DNA from: Helicobacter sp.
GTDB lineage: Bacteria; Campylobacterota; Campylobacteria; Campylobacterales; Helicobacteraceae
Length of the DNA stretch: 8,169 bases
Direction of reading: 5' to 3'
NCBI GenBank assembly: GCA_029257755.1
Contig: JARIAP010000094.1
Location: forward strand, 1-8,169
The first letter of the stretch is position 1. Each line of letters starts with the position of its first letter. Of this stretch, positions 1-6,290 are shown piece after piece. The notes under the pieces were generated by a model. That model was not told where the DNA came from. It saw only the letters and a list, made by a program, of their open reading frames with translations, and made no database searches. The position numbers and the translations under genes were made by a program.

Positions 1-1904
1 TCATCATTAACATCAAGTAATGATAGATTTATGTCTATGTTGTTTGTGTCTTTTATAATATCGAGTGTATCTTGTATAACTGTTAGAGTTTTTAAACCTA
101 AGAAGTCAAATTTAATTAAATCTACAGGTTCAAGATATTTCATAGAATATTGTGTTACCATAGTCCCTTTTGTACGCTCACTCACATATAATGGGACTTT
201 GTGCCATAATTCTTTTTGCGAATCTACCACTAAAGCTGCAGCATGTTTTCCGGCATTTCTATTTAGTTTTTCTAAACGCAAAGCCATATCCCATACTTTT
301 TTTGCTAATGGAGTGCTTTCTATTAATTCTTTTATACGCGGTTCTAATTCATAAGCACCTTCAGTAATTTTTCCATGTTTTTCATACTGCTTTAATGTTA
401 TTCCTGATTTTGCTGGTATTAGCTTTGCAAATTTATCTGCATCTTTGATTGGCATACCATATATTCTAGCAACATCTCTTATTACACCTCTTGCAAGCAT
501 TTTGCCAAATGTAATAACTTGTGCTACATTGTATTCCCCATATTTATTACGCATATAATCAAACATTTCAGTCCTTCTTCTTTGACAAAAATCTGTATCA
601 ATGTCAGGCATTGAAATTCTATCTGGGTTTAAAAATCTTTCAAAAAGTAAGTCATATTTAATTGGATCTAAATCTGTTATGTTTAAGCAATATGCTACAA
701 GGCTACCAGCTGCACTACCTCTACCAGGTCCAACAGGAATTTTATTTTTCTTTGCATAATTTATAAAATCCCAAACAATTAGCATATATCCCGGAAATTT
801 CATTTTTATTATAATATCCATTTCTTCTCTTAATCTAGCATGATATATAGCATGCTTACTAGAATCTACTTGTTCTAATCTTTTACTTAATCCCTCCTTG
901 CATTTATATTCAAAATATTCGCTCTCATCTTTTATTTCTATACCCTCTTCTTTTGCATAATCAAAAGCAAATTTAAAATTTGGTGGTGTAGGTGGATTTT
1001 TATCATCTTTTAAATCTATTACTAAATTGCATTTATCTACAATTTCTTTTGTATTATATACTGCCTCTGGAATATCTCTAAATAAATCAAGCATTTGACT
1101 AGGGCTTTTTATATAAAATTCTTCAACAGTATGTTTTAATCTCTTTGGATCGTTTATGTCTGTTGCCATAGCAATCATCATTGCTGCTTCTTGCATACTA
1201 GAATCCGATTGATTTGTATAATGTGCATCATTTGTGGCTATTAGTTTAGCTCCTGTTTCTATACTCAAACGCAATAAGTCATTATCTATATATCTTTGAT
1301 CTGTTATGCCATGCCTCATAATTTCAATATAAAAATCTTCTCCAAAAATATCTTGATATTCATAAATAGCTTCCTTTGCTCCATCATATCCATTTGCTCC
1401 CATAACTATTTTTTTCTCTCTTTTTCTGTTGTCCATATAGTTACCTATATTTAGATTCCATGCTATTTCACCATTAAGACATGCTGATGAACAAATTATA
1501 CCTTTTGAATATTGTCTTAAAATTTTTTTATTAATTCTTGAAGTACGATAGAATCCCTTTATGAAACTTTGGCTTGAAAGATACATTAAATTTCTATAAC
1601 CTTCCTCATTTTTTGCATATAAACAAATATGAAATTTTGGAGTATTTTGTGATTTATCATCTAGCTCTTCTTTGTTATGTATATATGCTTCAATACCAAT
1701 TATTGGTTTTATACCTGTTTTTTTCATAATTTTATAAAACTCTATAGCACCAAACATGTTGCCATGATCTGTCATTGCTACACTATTCATACCTAATTCT
1801 TTTATCTTTTTTGCTAATACATCAAGTTTATTTGCTCCATCAAGTAGCGAATATTCTGTATGTAAATGTAAATGTGTAAATTCTATATTATTTTGTGTAT
1901 GCAT
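1..1904 (-). CDS. dnaE: DNA polymerase III alpha subunit, 5' part (runs off left edge)
   Basis: This is the replicative polymerase catalytic subunit, of which 634 codons are visible in one uninterrupted frame. The stop lies outside the window; the family is usually about 1,160-1,200 residues. The N-terminal PHP domain opens with HLHLHTEYSLLDG (residues 11-23) and has TDHG (45-48). All nine usual metal-ligand positions appear filled: H13, H15, D22, H47, E72, H92, C142, D226, H228. The C-family polymerase palm follows, with GPGRGSAAGS near 392-401, the catalytic pair D434 and D436 in PDIDTDF, and a third aspartate, D600, in FDFLGLKTLTVI. The visible part therefore covers PHP, palm, thumb and the start of the fingers. 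ATG at 1904 is preceded by AAAAGGA six bases upstream (1911-1917), and the protein begins MHTQNNIEFTHLHLH. The gene lies 197 bases downstream of rnpA and appears to have its own promoter. Identification is very secure. Confidence 0.97.
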   Translation of the reverse strand, partial: MHTQNNIEFTHLHLHTEYSLLDGANKLDVLAKKIKELGMNSVAMTDHGNMFGAIEFYKIMKKTGIKPIIGIEAYIHNKEELDDKSQNTPKFHICLYAKNEEGYRNLMYLSSQSFIKGFYRTSRINKKILRQYSKGIICSSACLNGEIAWNLNIGNYMDNRKREKKIVMGANGYDGAKEAIYEYQDIFGEDFYIEIMRHGITDQRYIDNDLLRLSIETGAKLIATNDAHYTNQSDSSMQEAAMMIAMATDINDPKRLKHTVEEFYIKSPSQMLDLFRDIPEAVYNTKEIVDKCNLVIDLKDDKNPPTPPNFKFAFDYAKEEGIEIKDESEYFEYKCKEGLSKRLEQVDSSKHAIYHARLREEMDIIIKMKFPGYMLIVWDFINYAKKNKIPVGPGRGSAAGSLVAYCLNITDLDPIKYDLLFERFLNPDRISMPDIDTDFCQRRRTEMFDYMRNKYGEYNVAQVITFGKMLARGVIRDVARIYGMPIKDADKFAKLIPAKSGITLKQYEKHGKITEGAYELEPRIKELIESTPLAKKVWDMALRLEKLNRNAGKHAAALVVDSQKELWHKVPLYVSERTKGTMVTQYSMKYLEPVDLIKFDFLGLKTLTVIQDTLDIIKDTNNIDINLSLLDVND

Positions 1905-1947
1905 TTTTAATCCTTTTATACCTACTTTTACATTATCTTTCAATAAA

Positions 1948-1956
1948 ATTATATCA
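1948..1956 (-). promoter_or_regulatory. Probable dnaE promoter (extended -10)
   Basis: On the minus strand the gap between rnpA and dnaE contains TTTTGATATAATTTT. This includes TGATATAAT, an extended -10 element of the kind typical of epsilonproteobacterial sigma70 promoters, which often lack a clear -35. Transcription would start near 1941, giving a leader of about 37 bases with the AAAAGGA ribosome site. A second TATAAT lies at 1986-1991 with a poorer TG spacing. No convincing GC-containing terminator hairpin was found in the rest of the gap (1957-2101), which is almost pure A/T. Confidence 0.5.
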
Positions 1957-2101
1957 AAATTAGATAACTTACTTTACAAGATTAGATTATATACAATACT
2001 ATGTGTTTTTAATGTATATAAACATAACATATCAAATTATTTTTATATTATTTATGATACACATAAAGTATATTTAGATAATTTAATATTGTAAAATTAT
2101 A

Positions 2102-2635
2102 TTAATTTCTTTGTGTTTTATTGTTATTTTTGGTATATTTATTATTATTTCTTGTTTTTATTGATTTGTTTTGATTGTTTTTAATTTTATCAATACTATA
2201 TATTATTTGATTTCTCAAATAATTAAAATCTAATTCTGTTATGCCTTTACGACATATAAAAACAAAGGCATATTCATTGATATACTTGCTAATTGTTAAT
2301 TGATACATTATAGCTTTTATTCTTCTTTTTAATAAATTTCTTTTATGTGCCTTTGCAACTTTTTTGTTTATGCTAAACCCCAAAATATTGCAAGATTTAA
2401 TAGTATAAAAACACATTCTTTTTTTATGTAAATAATTATGCAAATATGATAATGGTATAGCATAAATTACAATAAGCTCTTTATTAACTCTTATTCCATT
2501 TTTAATTACTATATCAAATTCAAATGATTTTTTAAGTGTGCTAATTATTTTTAGCTTAGTATCTAATTTTATAGGTTTATTATTGCAAATAGTTTGATTA
2601 GATTTTTTATTAGTCTTAGAATCATTATTTATCAT
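2102..2635 (-). CDS. rnpA: Ribonuclease P protein component, displaced from its usual locus
   Basis: RnpA is the protein partner of the RNase P ribozyme that trims the 5' leader of pre-tRNAs. The signature RNR motif is visible as the basic segment LGFSINKKVAKAHKRNLLKR (residues 85-104, running on to RRIKAI). The earlier LKKSFEFDIVIKNGIRVN and the later YAFVFICRKGITELDFNYLR match the family's strand and C-terminal helix segments. Starting at ATG 2635 the protein has 177 residues, long for a family of roughly 100-130. The excess is an N-terminal extension of about 25 residues and an Asn/Lys-rich tail after residue 150. A TTG at 2644 would add three residues, and an in-frame TAG lies immediately upstream of it. 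Neither start has a clear Shine-Dalgarno sequence, so the start is uncertain. The gene lies 40 bases after the FixH-like gene, and rpmH, yidD and yidC, its normal neighbours, are not in the window. Confidence 0.88.
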   Translation of the reverse strand: MINNDSKTNKKSNQTICNNKPIKLDTKLKIISTLKKSFEFDIVIKNGIRVNKELIVIYAIPLSYLHNYLHKKRMCFYTIKSCNILGFSINKKVAKAHKRNLLKRRIKAIMYQLTISKYINEYAFVFICRKGITELDFNYLRNQIIYSIDKIKNNQNKSIKTRNNNKYTKNNNKTQRN

Positions 2636-2675
2636 TAAAGCCAACTAAATTATAAAATATTTATATGTCCTTGTT

Positions 2676-3305
2676 TTATTTTGCATTGGAATTAAAAATC
2701 CATTGATAAAAATAAACCGGATATTTTTTAGTATCTTTAGATTCATTGGTGAAATTCGCAGTTATTTTAAATCTAGCTTGATAATACCCCTTTAATGGCA
2801 ATGAAAAGTCTCGTGCCCTATATATATTGGTATCTATTTTATCCATAGGAACAATAAGAGAAGTAACTTCCTTTTCTCCTTGTATAAGCCTAACAAACTC
2901 TAAAGAAATATCTTGTATATCAACAAATTGTATATTGTCTAAATTGTTATTTTGTTTATTTTCAAGATACAAAAAAATGATATTTTCACTATTATTTAAT
3001 ATTGCATTATCTTCTTTCTTTGGGACAGGTGTAGCATAATATGGACTATTCATAATAATTGAATTTTCTATATTATGTGGCATAGTTACATTTATGCGAA
3101 CATTGTATATATTTGAAAAAATATTTTGTTTCTGCATAATTTTATTAATATCTTTATCTACAATATCTTTCTTTAAATCAAATGTGTGATCTGTGTCTAT
3201 ACTTTGTTGTTTAGAAATTCTAATACTAACAATAATCAACATAACCCCTAAAAATATAACAATAAGTATTCCAATTGGCCATAGAGATCTTCCTTTTTGC
3301 ATCAT
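2676..3305 (-). CDS. FixH/CcoH-like cbb3 oxidase accessory membrane protein
   Basis: The protein has 209 residues with a short basic N-terminus, a WPIGI motif at residues 9-13 and one membrane helix (about 9-30). A periplasmic domain of about 180 residues follows, with no cysteines. The layout (N-terminal anchor, beta-rich outer domain ending near YQARFKITANF) and the placement after ccoNOQP fit the FixH/CcoH family, whose members help assemble or stabilise cbb3 oxidase. The family call is inferred from layout and context, because sequence conservation in FixH is low. The gene is translationally coupled to the previous one: stop and start share a base in TAATG. An AAAGGGGA-like ribosome site lies inside the end of the upstream gene. 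The second ATG at 3302 is an equally possible start. What it binds cannot be read from the sequence. Confidence 0.6.
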   Translation of the reverse strand: MMQKGRSLWPIGILIVIFLGVMLIIVSIRISKQQSIDTDHTFDLKKDIVDKDINKIMQKQNIFSNIYNVRINVTMPHNIENSIIMNSPYYATPVPKKEDNAILNNSENIIFLYLENKQNNNLDNIQFVDIQDISLEFVRLIQGEKEVTSLIVPMDKIDTNIYRARDFSLPLKGYYQARFKITANFTNESKDTKKYPVYFYQWIFNSNAK

Positions 3306-4072
3306 TAATCCCCTTTTTTATTCTTAAATGCAAGTAATCCAAATCTAACAAGAATAAATAATCCAATCAATATGATTAACATAACATAAATAACAACTTT
3401 TGTCATATCGCTTGGTTTTTCCATTGGTTTAGGAGCTTTTAATTCAAAATTAAAGTGTTTTGCTATAGTATGAGTTAATGCTAAATAAATATTTGATATA
3501 CCCTCATTAATTCCATCATCATATTTTTCATTTCCAACCGATTCTGCTGGTAAATAAGGATAAGCATATTCTTCTAATAGATTCTGTATGTCTTTTTGTG
3601 ATAAAAATTCTAAATTACTTTTCAATGTTATATGATGATCATTATAAAATAAAAATATAACAGCATATTTACCAGAGATATTTGCTAACCATTTAGACTC
3701 ATATAAACGACGATATTGAAAATTTGATTCATTATTGCCATCTGTATTAATTTCTTTGCTAATATCTTTATATGAATGCAATGTGTCTTTAACAATGTTT
3801 ATATACACATTAACACCAGTGTTTTTGTATATAATATTTGATATTTGATTGACTATTAATGGTGCATTTTGCGAGAGTATATTAATATCCCCTTGCAAAT
3901 ATGCATCATTTTTTTTTGATTCTTCATTAGTGTTTATTGCTTTAAATTGAACAACAGAATCGTTGTTTGCTAATAAAAACTGCATGTTAGAGTTTATGTT
4001 GTTAAAACAAGTGTTTGCATATAGCAAATTAACACTAAAAATCAAACATAAAACTCTAAGCATATTAAACAC
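3305..4072 (-). CDS. Membrane-anchored periplasmic protein, TPM-domain-like
   Basis: This 255-residue protein has a signal peptide (hydrophobic residues 5-18, probable cleavage after LLYA at 19), a periplasmic body, and a C-terminal membrane helix (about 226-248) followed by a basic KNKKGD tail. Its middle part (about 65-205) has the order expected of a TPM-type fold: a helix before NTGVNVYINIV, then YAVIFLFYNDHHITL, then a segment ending in KYDDGINEGISNIYLALTHTI. This resemblance is tentative and no function is claimed. The chosen start is GTG 4072, with AGGAA four bases upstream; ATG 4063 also preserves the signal peptide. Its stop overlaps the start of the FixH-like gene, so the two are probably produced together. 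A run of nine A's on the coding strand (3909-3917, codons around Lys53-Lys54) is a possible slippage site. It probably works in maturation or quality control of the oxidase, which is inferred from context alone. Confidence 0.65.
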   Translation of the reverse strand: MFNMLRVLCLIFSVNLLYANTCFNNINSNMQFLLANNDSVVQFKAINTNEESKKNDAYLQGDINILSQNAPLIVNQISNIIYKNTGVNVYINIVKDTLHSYKDISKEINTDGNNESNFQYRRLYESKWLANISGKYAVIFLFYNDHHITLKSNLEFLSQKDIQNLLEEYAYPYLPAESVGNEKYDDGINEGISNIYLALTHTIAKHFNFELKAPKPMEKPSDMTKVVIYVMLIILIGLFILVRFGLLAFKNKKGD

Positions 4073-4095
4073 ATTATTCCTAAAACACTTAAATA

Positions 4096-4203
4096 TTAAA
4101 CAGCATGAAGATATTCATAGGGCAAAAGCGTCAATGCAATAGTAAGTATTGCTAATCCAACTAAAACAATAGCTACAAATTTTTCAAGTCCAGTAAAATT
4201 CAT
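4096..4203 (-). CDS. 35-residue single-helix membrane peptide in the cbb3 operon
   Basis: An ATG at 4203 opens a 35-codon frame ending in TAA at 4096-4098. The peptide begins MNFTGLEKFVAIVLVGLAIL and has one strong hydrophobic helix (about residues 9-28) followed by PYEYLHAV. It is preceded by a perfect AAGGAG at 4209-4214 with a five-base spacer, and that site is fused to the stop codon of the gene before it. The spacing and leader are identical to those of the DUF4006-type gene upstream, which strongly suggests real translation. It has the size and shape of tiny oxidase subunits such as the 36-residue CcoM of Pseudomonas cbb3 oxidase and CydX of bd oxidase. That comparison is of architecture only; no sequence homology is claimed. 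It sits between the oxidase genes and the TPM-like gene, so it may be a subunit or an assembly peptide. Confidence 0.72.
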   Translation of the reverse strand: MNFTGLEKFVAIVLVGLAILTIALTLLPYEYLHAV

Positions 4204-4219
4204 AAAAACTCCTTATTGT
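4201..4219 (-). repeat. Second copy of a 19-base stop/SD/start junction
   Basis: The minus strand reads ACAATAAGGAGTTTTTATG, the exact 19 bases also found at 4420-4438. It combines the last Gln codon (with the preceding A) and TAA stop of the DUF4006-type gene, the Shine-Dalgarno sequence (TAAGGAG) and the ATG of the 35-codon gene. The identity stops at both edges. Confidence 0.85.
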
Positions 4220-4422
4220 TGATTTTGAATTGTTTTGAATGCATCGCGATTCATAGTATCATTTTTCTTTAAATTTTGGGAATCTATGCTATAGAATGCT
4301 GTAGAGCTAGATTTTTGTATCTGCACAGCAGTATAACCAGCAATAATAGCTGCAACAACAACTATAACAACTGCAAGAAAATAACCAACCAAACTATTCA
4401 AGATATTAATAATTGCTTGCAT
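4213..4422 (-). CDS. DUF4006-type small membrane protein of the cbb3 operon
   Basis: The protein has 69 residues with one membrane helix (about 10-32, including GYFLAVVIVVVAAIIAGYTAV) and a short polar tail (IQKSSSTAFYSIDSQNLKKN). The size, the GYxxAV start of the helix, the IQK boundary motif and the position directly after ccoP match the DUF4006 family. That family is largely restricted to Campylobacterota and is found beside ccoNOQP. Its role is not established; a small oxidase subunit or a stability factor is the natural guess. The ATG at 4422 is nine bases after the ccoP stop, and AAGGAG (4428-4433) overlaps that stop. The arrangement points to coupled translation with CcoP. The gene is intact and has no heme or metal motif. 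Confidence 0.8.
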   Translation of the reverse strand: MQAIINILNSLVGYFLAVVIVVVAAIIAGYTAVQIQKSSSTAFYSIDSQNLKKNDTMNRDAFKTIQNQQ

Positions 4423-4438
4423 AAAAACTCCTTATTGT
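4420..4438 (-). repeat. First copy of a 19-base stop/SD/start junction
   Basis: The minus strand reads ACAATAAGGAGTTTTTATG here, at the ccoP end / DUF4006-type gene start. It is identical to the junction at 4201-4219. The stop codon and the Shine-Dalgarno sequence share bases in both. Confidence 0.85.
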
Positions 4439-5322
4439 ATTTTTTGTTTTGCTGCAATAAATGTTTGCAATGCCTCTAATTCTTTTTGACTAAGATTTAG
4501 ATATTCAAAAGAAGGCATTACTCCTATTTCACCCTTTTTACCATATTTTAAAACATTAGATAAAAAATCTTTTTTACCATAATCTTTTAATGCTGGTCCC
4601 ATATACTCTACACCTTCACCATTTTTACCATGACAATTAAAACAAGTTCCTTTTTCTTCACTATTGAAAATTTCTTTGCCATAATTAACTAATTCTTCAT
4701 CGTATGTTCTAGTGGTATCACCAACAATATCACTCATAACATAATAAGCAACTGCTTGTATATCTTTTTCTTCTTCAAGTAATCCGGGTGGCATACCACC
4801 AAATTCTTCTCCATCACTATTTTTAAGCCCTTGACTACCATTGCGAATTGTATCCATAATGCCATCTACCTTACCCCAATGAGTTAGATTCTGTGCTTTA
4901 CCATCATTTCCTTCAGCGGTTAAGCCATGGCATTGAGCACATTGAACAAGAAATATTTGTTCTCCCATTTCACGTAATTTTTCAGAATCCATATTTGCAT
5001 GTATTGTTTCAAACCTTTGATTATATGCTTGAGATTCTTGATTGTATTCACCAATTTGTGAATATGCGTTTAATGGATAACCAAAAAGTATATACCAAAC
5101 AGCCCAAACCATAAGACCTAAAAGTGATAAAAGCCAACCTGTTGGTATGTTATTGTTAAATTCTCTAATACCATCCCATGAATGTTCTGTAAGCTCACCA
5201 CCAACACTTTCGGTTTTCATCTTTTGTATATAAAACCATGCTATGGCAATAGTGAGTAACAATATAACTATTGCACCAATAAAGCCAATTAAATTAATAT
5301 GATCACCTAGCCAACCCATCAT
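4432..5322 (-). CDS. ccoP: cbb3 cytochrome c oxidase subunit III, diheme
   Basis: CcoP is the diheme cytochrome c subunit that passes electrons from soluble cytochrome c to CcoO and CcoN. The 296-residue protein has two membrane helices (about 9-32 and 62-82) joined by a cytoplasmic loop, then two periplasmic cytochrome c domains. The first heme site is C128-A-Q-C131-H132 and the second is C227-F-N-C230-H231. Likely axial methionines are in GGMPPG (M177) and GVMPSF (M269). GYPLNAYSQIGEYNQE after the second helix is typical of CcoP. The frame opens ATG ATG: the first (5322) lies three bases from AAGGAG and the second (5319) six bases, so 5319 may be the true start. The Shine-Dalgarno sequence is fused to the ccoQ stop (TAAGGAG), seven bases away. 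Nothing is broken or missing. Confidence 0.96.
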   Translation of the reverse strand: MMGWLGDHINLIGFIGAIVILLLTIAIAWFYIQKMKTESVGGELTEHSWDGIREFNNNIPTGWLLSLLGLMVWAVWYILFGYPLNAYSQIGEYNQESQAYNQRFETIHANMDSEKLREMGEQIFLVQCAQCHGLTAEGNDGKAQNLTHWGKVDGIMDTIRNGSQGLKNSDGEEFGGMPPGLLEEEKDIQAVAYYVMSDIVGDTTRTYDEELVNYGKEIFNSEEKGTCFNCHGKNGEGVEYMGPALKDYGKKDFLSNVLKYGKKGEIGVMPSFEYLNLSQKELEALQTFIAAKQKIQ

Positions 5323-5329
5323 TATCTCC

Positions 5330-5554
5330 TTATTTCTTTATATTATCAATATTATCACAAGATTCTATTAAATCATCGTTAATAGAATCTTGCAAAGCAA
5401 GTTTGCTATATTTTTCATAATCTACTTTACCTGTAGCTTGAGCGCGATAAAGATAGAAAATATAAGCATACAAAAAAACAATTAAAAAAATTGTAGAAAA
5501 CAAATATGCTCCCTTAAGACTTAAAAAATCAAAACCATATAATGTTAAGCTCAT
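5330..5554 (-). CDS. ccoQ: cbb3 oxidase small subunit IV
   Basis: This 74-residue protein has one membrane helix (about 15-36, LFSTIFLIVFLYAYIFYLYR) and a charged cytoplasmic tail starting QATGKVDYEKYSKLALQD. CcoQ is a non-catalytic subunit that stabilises the cbb3 complex and CcoP's association with it. The assignment rests on size, single helix, the tail composition typical of epsilonproteobacterial CcoQ, and its place between ccoO and ccoP. ATG 5554 follows AAAGGAAG by a few bases. The 22-base gap after ccoO is the only ccoN-to-sORF junction where the stop and the ribosome site are separate. The Asp/Asn-rich C-terminus (after residue 55) is probably disordered. Confidence 0.88.
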   Translation of the reverse strand: MSLTLYGFDFLSLKGAYLFSTIFLIVFLYAYIFYLYRAQATGKVDYEKYSKLALQDSINDDLIESCDNIDNIKK

Positions 5555-5576
5555 AAACTTCCTTTACATAAATATA

Positions 5577-6275
5577 TTATTTAATAATTCTGCTAGAACC
5601 TAAACTATTAAGGTATGCTATTAAAGCAACAATTTCAGTAATTTTGCCTTTTCCATCATTAAATACTTGTGCGGTGATTTCATTTTTCATTTCCTCTACA
5701 ACTACGCTTGCATCTTCAACGAATTGTTTCTTTGCTTCATCAAGCTCACCTAATTTAACACTTGTTTTTAAGCCTTCAACATCATATGGAACATTAAATA
5801 CTACCTTTTGTGTGTAAGCTTCTGCATAAGCTGTATCAAAATCTACTTCTTTTTCATATAAATGTTTATATGCAGGCATGATAGATTTAGGCACAACAGA
5901 GTTAGGATCATACATATGATTTGCATGCCAATCGCTACTACTTCTATCACCAATTCTATGTAAATCTGGACCTGTTCTTTTAGAACCCCAAAGGAAAGGT
6001 CTATCATAAGCATATTCACCACTTAAACTATACATTCCATAACGCATAACTTCACTTTTAAAATCACGAATAAGTTGTGAATGACAATTATAGCAACCTT
6101 CTTTTATATAAACATTTCTACCCGCAGTTTCAAGAACAGTTAATGGACGCAAACCTTCAATTGGTTGAGCAGATTTTCTAAAATCCGGAATAATTTGCAC
6201 TAAACCAGCAATTGAAAATACAACTACAAATGCAATTGTAAAAAAGAAAGGATTTTTTTCTAACCAAGCAAACAT
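5577..6275 (-). CDS. ccoO: cbb3 cytochrome c oxidase subunit II, monoheme
   Basis: CcoO is the membrane-anchored monoheme cytochrome c that relays electrons from CcoP to the CcoN heme b/b3 centre. The 232-residue protein has an N-terminal anchor helix (about 10-28) and one covalent heme site, C61-Y-N-C64-H65. RTGPDLHRIG (100-109) and SIMPAY with M133 as the likely sixth heme ligand follow, all hallmark CcoO sequences. ATG 6275 was chosen over an upstream TTG at 6350 because AAGGAGGA (6283-6290) lies directly before it and the protein then starts MFAWLEKNPFFF at the anchor. The longer frame would only overlap ccoN. The Shine-Dalgarno sequence is fused to the ccoN stop (TAAGGAGG), and the gap is 13 bases. 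The segment about 148-205 (Glu/Lys/Val-rich) is an insert before the last helix of the cytochrome fold. Identification is secure. Confidence 0.96.
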   Translation of the reverse strand: MFAWLEKNPFFFTIAFVVVFSIAGLVQIIPDFRKSAQPIEGLRPLTVLETAGRNVYIKEGCYNCHSQLIRDFKSEVMRYGMYSLSGEYAYDRPFLWGSKRTGPDLHRIGDRSSSDWHANHMYDPNSVVPKSIMPAYKHLYEKEVDFDTAYAEAYTQKVVFNVPYDVEGLKTSVKLGELDEAKKQFVEDASVVVEEMKNEITAQVFNDGKGKITEIVALIAYLNSLGSSRIIK

Positions 6276-6282
6276 TAATATA

Positions 6283-6290
6283 TCCTCCTT
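6283..6290 (-). promoter_or_regulatory. Strong ribosome site fixing the ccoO start
   Basis: AAGGAGGA on the minus strand is a near-perfect complement to the 16S rRNA tail. It is followed by TATATTA and then the ATG at 6275. Its first two bases are also the end of the ccoN TAA stop, so ribosomes ending ccoN stop on the ccoO start signal. Confidence 0.85.

Noticed and set aside
31..367. Two plus-strand open frames of 107 and 65 codons
   Set aside because: They are antisense shadows of dnaE, which is in an intact frame with conserved catalytic motifs here.
2078..2100. ATAATTT...AAATTAT stem after rnpA as a terminator
   Set aside because: The seven-base-pair stem is A/T only and lacks a T-tract; such pairs are expected by chance here.
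2649..2654. TATAAT just before rnpA as a promoter
   Set aside because: Transcription would start only about seven bases before the ATG and there is no -35; the surrounding DNA is almost all A/T.
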